Shown one piece after another: positions 25,986 to 36,653 of a stretch of 64,000 nucleotides of DNA. Each line of letters starts with the position of its first letter. Position 1 is the stretch's first letter. Where the stretch lies: the NCBI GenBank assembly GCA_031180725.1, contig JAPSLO010000008.1:191471-255470 (forward strand), read 5' to 3'. This stretch comes from Roseomonas sp. (GTDB lineage: Bacteria; Pseudomonadota; Alphaproteobacteria; Acetobacterales; Acetobacteraceae). The notes beneath the pieces were generated by a model, which searched no databases, was not told where the DNA came from, and saw nothing but the letters and a program-made list of their open reading frames with translations. The translations under genes and the position numbers were made by a program.

Positions 25986-28900
25986 AATCTTCATCCTCCA
26001 GTTGCGGGGTGTGGAGAAAGTTCGCCGACAACTCGACAAGCCCGCGCAGCGGCACGGAGAGCCAGGCCGGGCGCTGCGCGGCTTCCCGCACCACTTCCTG
26101 TGCCGCCTTGCCGAGCAGGAAGAGGTTGAGCGCCATGTCCGCACCGCGCGGCAGCGGCCCGGCCTCCTCCTCCCATGCGGCGCGGTAGGCGGCGAGAAAG
26201 GCGGTGGCCGCGGCCTTGCGCCAGGCGGTGATCAGCTCGGTCCGCCGCGGCGTGGACGCGGCGGTGGCGGCACCGCTCTCCTCCGTGGCGGCGGCCACGA
26301 CAGCGGCGTAGTGCAGGCTGCGCAGGAGTCCCGCCACGTCACGCCAGGCGGAGCCCTTGGCGCGGCGCGTTTCCATGGGTGCGAAGGAATCGCCCTCGAA
26401 GTCCAGGATGACCACATCGCCGGGTGAGACCAGCACCTGGCCCAGGTGGAAGTCGCCATGGCGGCGCGTGGCGAGCATCCCTTCCGGTGAAGGCGCCGCG
26501 GCGCGGATGGCGCCGAGCAGCGCCTCGCGCTGCGCGACCAGCGTGCGGGCGGCTTCGGCATCCGGGCCTTCCGGCAGCACGCCGTATTCCTCCAGCACAT
26601 CCAGCGCGCGCGCGACATCGCGCGCCACTTCCTCCGCCCAACCGCGCGTGCGCGCCTCATCCACCGGCTCGGGCGCGAAGGCCGGATCGTCGCTCGGCCG
26701 CGCCAGCAGGGCATGGAGCTGGGCAAGCCGCCGGCCGATCGCCTCGGCGAGCGGCAGGTAGCCCGCCATCGGGTCCTCCGGATCGGCCTCGGTCAGCGCG
26801 GCGTCGTCCACCGTGCGCGCGAGGAAATCCAGCGTCCAGGACCAAGCATCGCCCTGATTGCGGAAGAAGGCATGCAGCAGCGCCAAGGTGTGCGGCGTGC
26901 CATCCGGCCCGATGCGCACCACTTCGCCCAGCAGCTTCGGCGCGCCGGAATAGCCGATCGAGGTCAGGTGGCGCGCCATCTCCGCTTCCGGATGCACGCC
27001 GCCTAGGACGCGGCGAAACTGCTTCACCACGACCGCTTCCGCCACCAGAGAAGAGGCGTTCACGCCATCGCCGCCGAGGCGTCGCACTTCCGGTGCTTCC
27101 GGCAGGTCCAGCGCCGCCAGGGCGGGGCTGCCCAGGAAGCGGATCTCGCCTTCCGGCGTGGCGATGCGCTGCCCGGCCCGGCAGGCGGCCAGGATGGCGC
27201 GGGGGAAGACATCGGTGACGGTCGCATCCGTCAGCAGCGCCACCTGCGCCCCGGTGCGCAGTCGCGCCAGAGCGAGTTGGCCCGCGATGAGCGAGACTTC
27301 CTGCTCCTGCAGCCGTACCACGGGCACGGACCAACGGCCGCCGCCGGCCTCCACCTCCATCAGCACCAGCAATCCGCTGCCCGGCACGGGCAGCGGCGCG
27401 GTCAGTGCGAGGCGGGCGTTCCGCGCGCCCTCGGCACCGGGCAGGAACCAGGGCCGGCGCGGCAGCCAGGCGGGCAGCACCTCGCGTTCCAGCAGGTCGC
27501 GCGCAGCGGTGATCAACTGTTCCGCGCCAGGGCGCACCACCAGGGTGCGGAGTTCCGGCAGCGCCTCCGGCGGCGGCTCGTGCCAGGCCGGCATCGCCGC
27601 ACCCTGCGCCAGCAGGAACCAGTGGAAGGCATAGGGCGGCAGAGTCAGCAGGTAGGGCAACGCTCCGATCGGCGGGAAGGCCGTGCCGCCCAGCATCTCC
27701 ACCGGCACGCGGCCGGCCAACTCCGACAGGTCCAGCTCCACAGGTTGCGCCGCGCGGGAGAGGTTGAAGACGCAGAGCACCACGTCGCCATCATACTCGC
27801 GCAGATAGGCCAGCACCTTCCGGTTGCCCGGATAGAGCAGCCGCATCGCGCCGCGGCCGAAGGCCTTGGTGCGCTTGCGCACCGCCAGCATCCGGCGCGT
27901 CCAGTTCAGCAGGCTTGAAGGATCACGCAGCTGGCTTTCCACATTCACGGCCTGGTAGCCGTAGAGCGGGTCCTGGATCGGCGGCAGCACCAGCGCGGCG
28001 GGATCGGCCTTGCTGAAGCCGCCATTGCGGTCGGGCGACCACTGCATCGGCGTGCGCACCCCGTCGCGGTCGCGTAGATAGACATTGTCGCCCATGCCGA
28101 TCTCGTCACCGTAATAGATCACCGGCGTGCCGGGCATGGAGAGCAGCAGGCCGTTCATCAGCTCGATCCGCCGGTGGTCGCGTTCCATCAGCGGTGCGAG
28201 GCGGCGGCGAATGCCGAGGTTAATGCGCGCGCGCTTGTCCGCGGCGTAGATGTTCCACAGCGCGTCGCGCTCGCTGTCCGTCACCATCTCGAGCGTCAGC
28301 TCGTCGTGGTTGCGCAGGAAGATCGCCCACTGGCATCCTTCGGGGATGTCGGGCGTCTGGCGCAGGATGTCGGTGATCGGGAAGCGGTCCTCCTGCGCCA
28401 CGGCCATGTACATCCGCGGCATCAGGGGGAAGTGGAAGCACATGTGGCACTCGTCGCCCTGGCCGAAATACTGCTGCACGTCCTCGGGCCACATATTGGC
28501 CTCGGCCAGCAGCATCCGGTTGGGATAGCGGCGGTCGAGCTCCGTCCGGATGCGCTTCAGGATGGCGTGGGTTTCCGGCAGATTCTCGTTGGACGTGCCT
28601 TCGCGCTCGATCAGGTAGGGAACGGCATCCAGGCGCAGGCCGTCCACGCCCATGTCCAGCCAGAAGCGCATCACCCGCAGCACGGTGGCGACGACGCGCG
28701 GATTGTCGAAGTTCAGGTCGGGCTGGTGGCTGTAGAAGCGGTGCCAGTAATAGGCCTTGGCCACCGGATCCCAGGTCCAGTTCGAAGTCTCCGTATCGCA
28801 GAAGATGATCCGGGTGCCAGCATATTTCCGGTCGTCGTCGGACCACACATACATGTCGCGTGCCCGCGACCCGGGCGGCGCGCGCCGGGCTTCCTGGAAC

Positions 28901-29262
28901 CAGGGATGGTCGGAGCTGGTGTGGTTCACCACCAGCTCCGTGACGACCTTCAGCCCGCGGGCATGGGCTTCCGCCACGAAGCGGCGGAAGTCGGACAGCT
29001 TGCCGTAATCCGGGTTCACCCCGGTGTAGTCGCTGATGTCGTAGCCATCATCCCGTAGCGGTGAGGGATAGAAGGGCAGCAGCCACAGCACGTCGACGCC
29101 CAAGCTGGCGATGTAATCCAGCTTGGAGATCAGGCCGGGGAAGTCGCCGATCCCGTCATCGTTGGAATCCATGAACGACTTGGGATGGAGCTGGTAGATA
29201 ACGGCATCGCGCCACCACAGGGGCTCGCGCCCTGCCCCTTCCCCCCTTCGCCGGCCAGCCAT
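25978..29262 (-). CDS. treS: trehalose synthase-maltokinase fusion
   Basis: The 1094-residue product joins a GH13 trehalose synthase (about residues 13-560), which interconverts maltose and trehalose, to a C-terminal maltokinase (about 650-1090), which makes maltose-1-phosphate from maltose and ATP. Catalytic residues are Asp212 in [10 protein letters not shown], Glu254 in LLAEANMW and Asp320 in FLRNHDEL. The kinase part has [12 protein letters not shown] and VILDFEGD. Such fusions feed the GlgE alpha-glucan pathway, but glgE is not in the window. ATG 29262 follows AGGAG. An EcfG-type promoter lies 34-58 bases upstream, pointing to osmotic or general stress control. Confidence 0.93.
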   Translation of the reverse strand: MAGRRRGEGAGREPLWWRDAVIYQLHPKSFMDSNDDGIGDFPGLISKLDYIASLGVDVLWLLPFYPSPLRDDGYDISDYTGVNPDYGKLSDFRRFVAEAHARGLKVVTELVVNHTSSDHPWFQEARRAPPGSRARDMYVWSDDDRKYAGTRIIFCDTETSNWTWDPVAKAYYWHRFYSHQPDLNFDNPRVVATVLRVMRFWLDMGVDGLRLDAVPYLIEREGTSNENLPETHAILKRIRTELDRRYPNRMLLAEANMWPEDVQQYFGQGDECHMCFHFPLMPRMYMAVAQEDRFPITDILRQTPDIPEGCQWAIFLRNHDELTLEMVTDSERDALWNIYAADKRARINLGIRRRLAPLMERDHRRIELMNGLLLSMPGTPVIYYGDEIGMGDNVYLRDRDGVRTPMQWSPDRNGGFSKADPAALVLPPIQDPLYGYQAVNVESQLRDPSSLLNWTRRMLAVRKRTKAFGRGAMRLLYPGNRKVLAYLREYDGDVVLCVFNLSRAAQPVELDLSELAGRVPVEMLGGTAFPPIGALPYLLTLPPYAFHWFLLAQGAAMPAWHEPPPEALPELRTLVVRPGAEQLITAARDLLEREVLPAWLPRRPWFLPGAEGARNARLALTAPLPVPGSGLLVLMEVEAGGGRWSVPVVRLQEQEVSLIAGQLALARLRTGAQVALLTDATVTDVFPRAILAACRAGQRIATPEGEIRFLGSPALAALDLPEAPEVRRLGGDGVNASSLVAEAVVVKQFRRVLGGVHPEAEMARHLTSIGYSGAPKLLGEVVRIGPDGTPHTLALLHAFFRNQGDAWSWTLDFLARTVDDAALTEADPEDPMAGYLPLAEAIGRRLAQLHALLARPSDDPAFAPEPVDEARTRGWAEEVARDVARALDVLEEYGVLPEGPDAEAARTLVAQREALLGAIRAAAPSPEGMLATRRHGDFHLGQVLVSPGDVVILDFEGDSFAPMETRRAKGSAWRDVAGLLRSLHYAAVVAAATEESGAATAASTPRRTELITAWRKAAATAFLAAYRAAWEEEAGPLPRGADMALNLFLLGKAAQEVVREAAQRPAWLSVPLRGLVELSANFLHTPQLEDEDSR

Positions 29263-29598
29263 GGCATCTCCTGGTTGCAATCGGATCGAGTACTGAACGC
29301 TGCGGGAGGACCGCCGTTCCGGTGCCAGTCCGCGACAGAGCACGACGGATCGCCCGTGCCGCCCGCACGCGGCCCGGTGGTGTGAGTCGCGCGGCGCTAT
29401 TTGCTCCGCGGCCCACAAGAAGGGAACCCAACGGGAAGCCACCCTTCGCCTCGGCGCCGGTCACGATGCGGCGCTTGGCCGCGAGCGGGCTACGGCCGGG
29501 CACCGTCGCCGCCTGCCTGGCGGCGCTGCCTTGACCCCCTCACCGGCACCCCGCAGCCTGTCACATTCGCCACCGTTACGGACGCCGCCGGACCGCCG
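29263..29598. other. divergent intergenic region between treS and glycosyltransferase
   Basis: This 336-base gap contains the treS ribosome site and an EcfG-type promoter on the minus strand near its left end. On the plus side, the open frame ahead of the glycosyltransferase start has no recognisable protein character, and no clear promoter or hairpin was found there. Confidence 0.6.
29296..29320 (-). promoter_or_regulatory. EcfG (general stress response) promoter of treS
   Basis: On the minus strand GGAAC (29320-29316) is followed after exactly 16 bases by CGTT (29299-29296). This equals the alphaproteobacterial EcfG consensus GGAAC-N16/17-CGTT. The -10 lies about 34 bases before the treS start, giving a short leader that includes the AGGAG site. 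Confidence 0.78.
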
Positions 29599-30873
29599 AT
29601 GCCCGACTTCACGCCCCGCCGCCCGCTGCGCGCCTTGTTTATCCATCAGAACTTCCCCGGCCAATGGGCGCATCTGGCGCCGGCCCTGGCGCAGCGCGCC
29701 GGCGTGCAGGTCTGGGGCGTGGGGGAGAAGGAAGGCTATGCCGCGCCCTGCGTGCGCTACATCCCCTATGGCCCCGCGCGCGGGGCGGGCGAGGCCACGC
29801 ATCGTTACATCCGCTCGCTGGAAGCCTCCATCCGGCGCGGCCAGGTGCTGGCGAACAAGCTGGTGCAGCTGCGCGACAAGGAAGGGCTCCGCCCCGACAT
29901 CATCGTCTGCCATCCCGGATGGGGCGAAGGGCTGTTCCTGAAGGATGTCTTCCCGCAGGCCCGCACGCTCTACTACTGGGAGTTCTACTACAACGCCTTC
30001 GGCCAGGACCTGGGCTTCGACCCGGCCCAGGCCGTCACGCTGGACGATGCGGCGCGCGTCAGGGTGCTGAACGCCACGCAGCTCATCTCCCTGCAGGCGG
30101 CCGACTGGGGGCTGAGCCCCACGCGCTGGCAGTGGAGCCGTTACCCGGACTGGGCACGCCGCCGTATCACCGTGCTGCATGAGGGGGTGGACACGGCGCG
30201 CTGCGCGCCGCGCAACGGCGCTGTCTTCCGCACCCCGGAAGGGCGGGAATTCCGCCAGGGCGATCCCGTCATCTCCTATGTGGCACGCAACCTGGAGCCC
30301 TATCGGGGCTTCCCGAGCTTCATGAAGGCGCTGGCCATCATGCAGAAGGCGCGGCCGGACCTGCATGCCGTGCTGGTCGGCGGCAACGAGGTTTCCTATG
30401 GCCGGCGGCCCGAGGGGGCGGAGAGCTGGAAGGCGAAGGTGCTGGCGGAGATGGAGGGACAGCTCGACCTCTCCCGCATCCACTTCACCGGCCGGGTGCC
30501 GCATGACGCGCTGCATGAGCTGTTCCGCGTGACGCAGGCGCATGTCTACCTCACCTATCCTTTCGTGCTCTCCTGGTCGATGCTGGAGGCGATGGCCTGT
30601 GGCGCGCCGGTAGTAGGCTCCGACACGCCGCCGGTGGCGGAGGTCATCGCCGACGGGGAGAACGGGCTGCTGGTGCCCTTCTTCGACCCCGAAGCCATCG
30701 CCGGGACGGTGCTGAGCCTGCTGGCCGACCCGCCCCGCCGCGCCGCCCTGGCCGCGGCAGGGCGGCAGAGCGTGATCGGCCGCTATGACCTGCGCACCCA
30801 TTGCCTGCCGCGCCAGCTCGACCTGGTAGAGCGCCTGGCCGCTGGCGAGGAGCCCGCCCCGCCCGAAGGCTGA
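29599..30873 (+). CDS. GT4-type glycosyltransferase
   Basis: A 424-residue cytoplasmic GT-B glycosyltransferase. The N-terminal half begins RALFIHQNFPGQWAHLAPAL, and the C-terminal half has the nucleotide-sugar region YVARNLEPYRGFPSF, IHFTGRVPHDAL and SWSMLEAMACGAPVVGSDTP with the E-x7-E-type motif and VAEVIADGENGLLV. The start is the first ATG that gives a conserved N-terminus, but its ribosome site is weak. It is divergent from treS. Sugar donor and acceptor are unknown; a link to alpha-glucan or surface polysaccharide synthesis is only suggested by the neighbour. Confidence 0.83.
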   Translation: MPDFTPRRPLRALFIHQNFPGQWAHLAPALAQRAGVQVWGVGEKEGYAAPCVRYIPYGPARGAGEATHRYIRSLEASIRRGQVLANKLVQLRDKEGLRPDIIVCHPGWGEGLFLKDVFPQARTLYYWEFYYNAFGQDLGFDPAQAVTLDDAARVRVLNATQLISLQAADWGLSPTRWQWSRYPDWARRRITVLHEGVDTARCAPRNGAVFRTPEGREFRQGDPVISYVARNLEPYRGFPSFMKALAIMQKARPDLHAVLVGGNEVSYGRRPEGAESWKAKVLAEMEGQLDLSRIHFTGRVPHDALHELFRVTQAHVYLTYPFVLSWSMLEAMACGAPVVGSDTPPVAEVIADGENGLLVPFFDPEAIAGTVLSLLADPPRRAALAAAGRQSVIGRYDLRTHCLPRQLDLVERLAAGEEPAPPEG

Positions 30874-30943
30874 ACCGCCAGCCGGTGCCTTCCGGCCGGC
30901 GGCAGCGCGGGTTATGCGCGCCTGGGCCATTGGGGACATTCGG

Positions 30944-32143
30944 ATGGAGCGGATCGCGATCGTGGGGGCTGGCCCGGTCGGGCTGGTGCTGGCGCTGCGC
31001 CTGGCGCAGCTCGGCATGCCCAGCACCGTGCTGGAGGCAGAAGCCGATATCAGCGAAGAATTGCGTGCCTCCACGTTCCACCCGCCGACGCTCGATATGC
31101 TGGATGGGCTGGGCGTGGGCGCGGCGCTGATCGCGCAGGGGCTGGTGACGCCCACCTGGCAGATCCGCCGGCACGAAGACGGCGCGCGGGCCGTCTTCGA
31201 CCTCTCCGTGCTGAAGGGGGATACGGCGCATCCATACCGGCTGCAGGCGGAGCAGTGGAAGCTTTCCCGGCTGCTTCTGGCGAAACTGGCGGCCGACCAC
31301 GCCGGCACCGTGGAGATCCGCTTCAATGCGCGGGTCGAGTCGGTGTCGCAGGACGAAGATGCGGTGACGCTGACCGGCACGGGTTTCGAGCCGCTGCGCG
31401 TGCCCTTCGTAGCCGGCTGCGACGGGGCGCGCAGCGTGGTGCGCCGCGCCATGGGCCTGGATTTCCCTGGCGACACCTACCCCGAGACCACCATCCTGGC
31501 GACGACGTCCTTTGACTTCTCCGCCGTCTTCGAGGGGCTGTCGAACGTCAACTACATCTGGACCCGGCACCCGGCCTTCAGCGGCACCTTCAGCCTGCTG
31601 CGGGTGCCCGGGAAGTGGCGGGCCAGCCTCTATCCCGCGCAGGGCGAAAGCGTGGAGGAGGCGCTGGCCCCCGCCGCCATAGAGCGCAAGCTGCAGGCCA
31701 TCCATCCTAAGGGGACGCCCTATGAGGTGCTGGATCTGCGCCCCTATCGCATCCACCAGCGCATCGTGAGGAGTTACAACAAGGGCCGCCTGACACTGGC
31801 CGGGGATGCGGCGCATCTGAACAGCCCCTCCGGCGGGATGGGCATGAATGGCGGCATCCATGACGCGATGGAGCTGGCCGCGACCTTCGCCGCCATCCTG
31901 CGCGGCGAAGGCGACCTGGCGCTTCTGGACCGCTACACGCGCCGGCGCCGGCCGGTGGCGGAGCGGGAGATCATCGCCCAGGCCGACCGCAACCGAGCCC
32001 GGATGCGGGAGACCGATCCGGAACGCCGCGCCGCCCTGCTGGCCGAGCTGCAGCGCACCGCCGAGGACCCGGTGAAATGCCGGGAGCACCTGCTGCGCTC
32101 CTCCATGATCACCGGGCTGCGGGCAGCGGCGGCCGTGACATGA
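30944..32143 (+). CDS. FAD-dependent aromatic monooxygenase-like protein
   Basis: A 399-residue class A flavoprotein monooxygenase. The FAD dinucleotide site is IVGAGPVGLVLALRLAQLG at residues 4-22, the DG motif is AGCDGARSVVRRAM and the second FAD motif is LAGDAAHLNSPSGGMGMNGG. It probably hydroxylates an aromatic or enolic substrate with NAD(P)H and oxygen. No ring-cleavage gene is adjacent, so the substrate cannot be named. It follows the glycosyltransferase by 70 bases but functional linkage is doubtful. Confidence 0.85.
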   Translation: MERIAIVGAGPVGLVLALRLAQLGMPSTVLEAEADISEELRASTFHPPTLDMLDGLGVGAALIAQGLVTPTWQIRRHEDGARAVFDLSVLKGDTAHPYRLQAEQWKLSRLLLAKLAADHAGTVEIRFNARVESVSQDEDAVTLTGTGFEPLRVPFVAGCDGARSVVRRAMGLDFPGDTYPETTILATTSFDFSAVFEGLSNVNYIWTRHPAFSGTFSLLRVPGKWRASLYPAQGESVEEALAPAAIERKLQAIHPKGTPYEVLDLRPYRIHQRIVRSYNKGRLTLAGDAAHLNSPSGGMGMNGGIHDAMELAATFAAILRGEGDLALLDRYTRRRRPVAEREIIAQADRNRARMRETDPERRAALLAELQRTAEDPVKCREHLLRSSMITGLRAAAAVT

Positions 32144-32183
32144 CCGGGTCCGGGCACGAAATGACCGAACCTCAACATCGGGT

Positions 32184-32212
32184 CTTTCATCGACCCGTCA
32201 TAAGATTGTAAG
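32184..32212 (+). promoter_or_regulatory. Pho box ahead of ugpB
   Basis: Three heptamers spaced by 4 bases, CTTTCAT, CCGTCAT and TTGTAAG, follow the 11-base period of PhoB boxes (CTGTCAT consensus: 6/7, 6/7 and about 4/7 matches). It ends 61 bases before the ugpB start. Control of ugp by phosphate through PhoB is known in other proteobacteria. Confidence 0.65.
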
Positions 32213-32273
32213 ACCAACGCAACACGGTGCCGATACCTGCCCGCGGCACCCCATGACAGGGAGAGGAAAGCCC

Positions 32274-33614
32274 ATGCATCGCCGCACACTGATGACCGGC
32301 GCCACGGCGCTCGGTTTGGCCGCCATCCGCCCGGCGGCCGCCCAGCAGCCGGTTGAGCTTCAGTTCTGGCACGGCCTGGCCCAGCCGCTCGGCGGGATCC
32401 TGGAGAAGGTGATTGCCGACTTCAACGCCAGCCAGAACCGCGTCCGCTTCGTGCCGAGCTACCGCGGTTCCTACCCTGAGACGATGGTGGCCGCGATCGC
32501 GGCCTTCCGGGCCGGGCAGGCCCCGCACGTCGTGCAGATGTTCGAGGTTGGCACCGGCACCATGATGAATGCCGGCCGCGCCGTCATCCCCGTGCACGAG
32601 CTGCTGGCCCGCACTGGCGTGAACATCGACTTCAACGACTTCCTGCCCGGTGTCCGCGGCTACTACGCCGCCGCCGACGGTAAGCAGATGTCGATGCCGT
32701 TCAACAGCTCGACCACGATCGTCTATTACAACAAGGATGCCTTCCGCACCGCCGGGCTGAACCCCGACCAGTTCCCCGCCACCTGGGACGGCGTGGAACG
32801 CGCGCTGCGCGCCCTGAAGGCGGCCGGCATTGCCGTGCCCTATTCCACCGCCTGGCCGACCTGGGTGCATATCGAGCAGCAGAGCGCGATCCACGACATC
32901 CCGCTGGCGACCCTGGGCAACGGCTTCGGCGGCATGAACACCGAGCTGACCATCAACAACCCGCTGATGCAGCGCCACCTGGGCAACCTGGTGAACTGGC
33001 AGAAGGAGGGGCTGTTCCGCTACGGCGGCCGCAACAGCACGGGCGAGGCCGCCTTCCCCCCGGGCGATTGTGCCATCCTGACCACATCCTCCGGCTTCCG
33101 CGCGCGGGTGCAGAACGAGGCGCGATTCAAGTGGGGCGTGGCGATGCTGCCCTACTATGAAGGCGTGCCCAACGCCCCGGCCAACAGCATCATCGGCGGC
33201 GCAAGCTTCTGGGTCATGCAGGGCGGCCCCAACAACCCGCGCAGCGAGGTGGAGCAGCGCGGCGTGGCGGAACTGTTTGCGTACTTGGCCAAGCCCGATG
33301 TCGCCGGGAAGTGGCACATGGACACCGGCTACCTGCCTATCACCAAGAGCGGCTTCGAATACGCCAAGAACACCGGCTTCTACGGTAAGCCCGAGAATGT
33401 CGGCGCGGAGGTGCCTATCGAGCAGATGCTGCGCGGCAAGAGCACGGACAACAACCGCGGCATCCGCCTGGGCGGCTTCGTGCAGATCCGCGACATCATG
33501 CAGGAAGAAATGGAGAAGGCCTTCCAGGGGCAGCAGACGGCGGAGCAGGCGCTCGCAGCCAGTGTGACCCGCGGCAATCAGGTGCTGCGCAACTTCGAAC
33601 GCGCGAACCGCTAA
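32274..33614 (+). CDS. ugpB: sn-glycerol-3-phosphate ABC transporter receptor
   Basis: The periplasmic receptor that binds glycerol-3-phosphate or its diesters for the Ugp importer. The 446-residue product has a signal peptide with MHRRTLMTG and a cut after AAAQ, then [14 protein letters not shown], the [16 protein letters not shown]-like block ([18 protein letters not shown]) and [14 protein letters not shown], diagnostic of UgpB. ATG 32274 follows GGGAGAGGAAAG. It leads the ugpB-A-E-C operon and is separated from ugpA by a strong hairpin, which would allow more receptor than permease. Confidence 0.93.
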   Translation: MHRRTLMTGATALGLAAIRPAAAQQPVELQFWHGLAQPLGGILEKVIADFNASQNRVRFVPSYRGSYPETMVAAIAAFRAGQAPHVVQMFEVGTGTMMNAGRAVIPVHELLARTGVNIDFNDFLPGVRGYYAAADGKQMSMPFNSSTTIVYYNKDAFRTAGLNPDQFPATWDGVERALRALKAAGIAVPYSTAWPTWVHIEQQSAIHDIPLATLGNGFGGMNTELTINNPLMQRHLGNLVNWQKEGLFRYGGRNSTGEAAFPPGDCAILTTSSGFRARVQNEARFKWGVAMLPYYEGVPNAPANSIIGGASFWVMQGGPNNPRSEVEQRGVAELFAYLAKPDVAGKWHMDTGYLPITKSGFEYAKNTGFYGKPENVGAEVPIEQMLRGKSTDNNRGIRLGGFVQIRDIMQEEMEKAFQGQQTAEQALAASVTRGNQVLRNFERANR

Positions 33615-33620
33615 TCCGCC

Positions 33621-33651
33621 GCCCGCCGCCCCGCGGGGCGGCGGGCCTTTT
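33621..33651 (+). terminator. hairpin between ugpB and ugpA
   Basis: A perfect 13-bp inverted repeat (GCCCGCCGCCCCG / CGGGGCGGCGGGC) with no spacer, folding as about 11 bp plus a tetraloop, is followed by CTTTT. It starts 6 bases after the ugpB stop. It looks like a partial terminator or mRNA stabiliser. Confidence 0.7.
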
Positions 33652-33672
33652 CCCGCCTGCCCGAGGGAGGCC

Positions 33673-34560
33673 GTGTTCTTGCGCAAGAAGGTGATCTTCA
33701 AGGGCACGGCCCTGCCCCTGCTGTTCCTGCTGCCGCAGCTTCTGATCACGGCCGTCTTCTTCTTCTGGCCCGCCGGCCAGGCGATCTACGGCTCCTTCCT
33801 GCGGGAGGACGCCTTTGGCTTGTCGCGCAACTTCGTCGGGCTGGAGAATTTCGCCGAGGTCGTTACCGACCCCAACTACATCCAGGTAGCCCAGAACACC
33901 GCCATCTTCTCCTCCGCGGTCGCGGCGCTGGCGCTGGGCGTGGCGCTGCTGCTGGCGGTGCAGGCGGACAAGGCGATCCGCGGGGCGAACACCTATAAGA
34001 CGCTGCTGATCTGGCCCTATGCGCTGGCGCCGGCGATCGCCGCCGTGCTGTGGATGTTCATGTTCCACCCGCAGATCGGCCTATTCGGCCGGCTGCTGAA
34101 CGGAATGGGGATTGCCTGGGACTACCGGCTGGATGGCGGCCAGGCGATGCTGCTCGTGATCCTGGCCGCAGCCTGGAAGCAGGTCAGCTACAACTTCATC
34201 TTCTTCCTGGCGGGGCTGCAATCCATTCCCCGCAGCGTGCTGGAAGCCGCCGCCATCGATGGCGCCCGCCCCACGCGCCGCTTCTGGACAGTGGTCTTCC
34301 CCCTCCTGGCACCGACCAGCTTCTTCCTGCTGGTGGTGAATGTCGTCTACGCCTTCTTCGACACCTTCGGCACAATCCACGCGCTGACCCATGGCGGCCC
34401 CGGCAAGTCCACCGAGACGCTGATCTACAAGGTCTATATCGATGGCGTGCAGAACCTGAATTTCGGCTCCTCCGCCGCGCAGAGCGTGATCTTGATGGCG
34501 ATCGTGGTGGCACTGACCGTCATCCAGTTCCGCTTCATCGAACGCAGGGTGCACTACTGA
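33673..34560 (+). CDS. ugpA: glycerol-3-phosphate ABC transporter permease UgpA
   Basis: An inner-membrane permease of the MalF/UgpA type, 295 residues with six membrane segments; examples are [20 protein letters not shown] and [20 protein letters not shown]. The ATPase-coupling loop is [17 protein letters not shown] (EAA motif). A GTG start at 33673 follows GAGGGAGG; the TTG six bases later is an alternative with better spacing. The stop overlaps the ugpE start as TGATG. Confidence 0.92.
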   Translation: MFLRKKVIFKGTALPLLFLLPQLLITAVFFFWPAGQAIYGSFLREDAFGLSRNFVGLENFAEVVTDPNYIQVAQNTAIFSSAVAALALGVALLLAVQADKAIRGANTYKTLLIWPYALAPAIAAVLWMFMFHPQIGLFGRLLNGMGIAWDYRLDGGQAMLLVILAAAWKQVSYNFIFFLAGLQSIPRSVLEAAAIDGARPTRRFWTVVFPLLAPTSFFLLVVNVVYAFFDTFGTIHALTHGGPGKSTETLIYKVYIDGVQNLNFGSSAAQSVILMAIVVALTVIQFRFIERRVHY

Positions 34561-35488
34561 TGAGCACAGGCACCATTCCGCGCGGCAGCCTGGCGCAGGT
34601 GACCTCGGCCGAGGACGCCGCCCTGGCCCGTGCCACGGCGCGCCGCCAGGCGCGCGGGCGGCTGGTGGCCCATGCCGTGCTGATCATCGGCGTGCTGATC
34701 TTCGCCTTGCCGATCTGGCTGACGCTGGTGGGTTCCAGCCACGATGTCTCCACTGTGGGGCGAGGCGACGTGCCGCTGTGGTTCGGCAGCCATGCAGTGG
34801 AGAACTACCTGTCGGCCCTGCTCACCGGCGGCCAGTCGCGCGTCGCGCGCGGCGTGCCGGTCTGGGTCATGCTGTGGAACAGCATGATCGTGGCCATCTG
34901 CATCGCCGCAGGGAAGATCGCGATCTCGCTGCTCTCGGCCTATGCGGTGGTGTTCTTCAGCTTTCCCGGCCGCATGGTCTTCTTCTGGCTGATCTTCATC
35001 ACCCTGATGCTGCCGGTCGAGGTGCGCATCATCCCCACCTTCGAGGTGATGGTGAACCTCGGCCTGGTGAACACCATGCCCGGGCTGATCATCCCGCTGA
35101 TCGCCTCCGCCACCGCGACGCTGCTATTCCGCCAGTTCTTCCTGACCATCCCCGATGAATTCGTGGAGGCGGCGAAGATCGACGGCGCCGGGCCGCTGCG
35201 CTTCTTCCGCGACGTGGTGATCCCGCTCAGCGTGACCAACATCGCCGCACTGTTCGTCATCCTCTTCATCTATGGCTGGAACCAGTATCTCTGGCCTCTG
35301 CTGATCGTCACCGACAAGGACCTGGAGACGGTGGTGGTCGGCATGACCAAGATGATCGGCGGCGGCGATGCGCAGAACGAGTGGAACATCATCATGGCCA
35401 CCGCTGTGCTGGCCATGCTGCCGCCGGTAGCGGTGGTGATCCTGATGCAGCGCTGGTTCGTGAAGGGCCTGACGGAGACCGAGAAGTA

Positions 35489-35489
<1 letters not shown>
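34560..35489 (+). CDS. ugpE: glycerol-3-phosphate ABC transporter permease UgpE
   Basis: The second permease of the Ugp importer, 309 residues, MalG type. Six membrane segments are visible, starting with [20 protein letters not shown]. The EAA loop is [16 protein letters not shown]. It is coupled by one-base overlaps at both ends (TGATG with ugpA, TAATG with ugpC). Confidence 0.92.
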
Positions 35490-36565
<1,076 letters not shown>

Positions 36566-36653
36566 AGGTCCAGTGGCGCCCATGACGGCGCGCTGAGTCC
36601 CCGATCGCCTCCCTGACCCTCCCCTCGCGCGGAAGAGGGAGAAGGAAGGCGGT

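Noticed and set aside
29401-29598. Possible 66-residue N-terminal extension of the GT4 glycosyltransferase
   Set aside because: Composition is that of non-coding GC-rich DNA and conserved sequence begins at the ATG at 29599.
36566-36653. Possible bidirectional terminator between ugpC and the MlrC-like gene
   Set aside because: Only a weak CCCTC/GAGGG pairing is visible, not enough to annotate.
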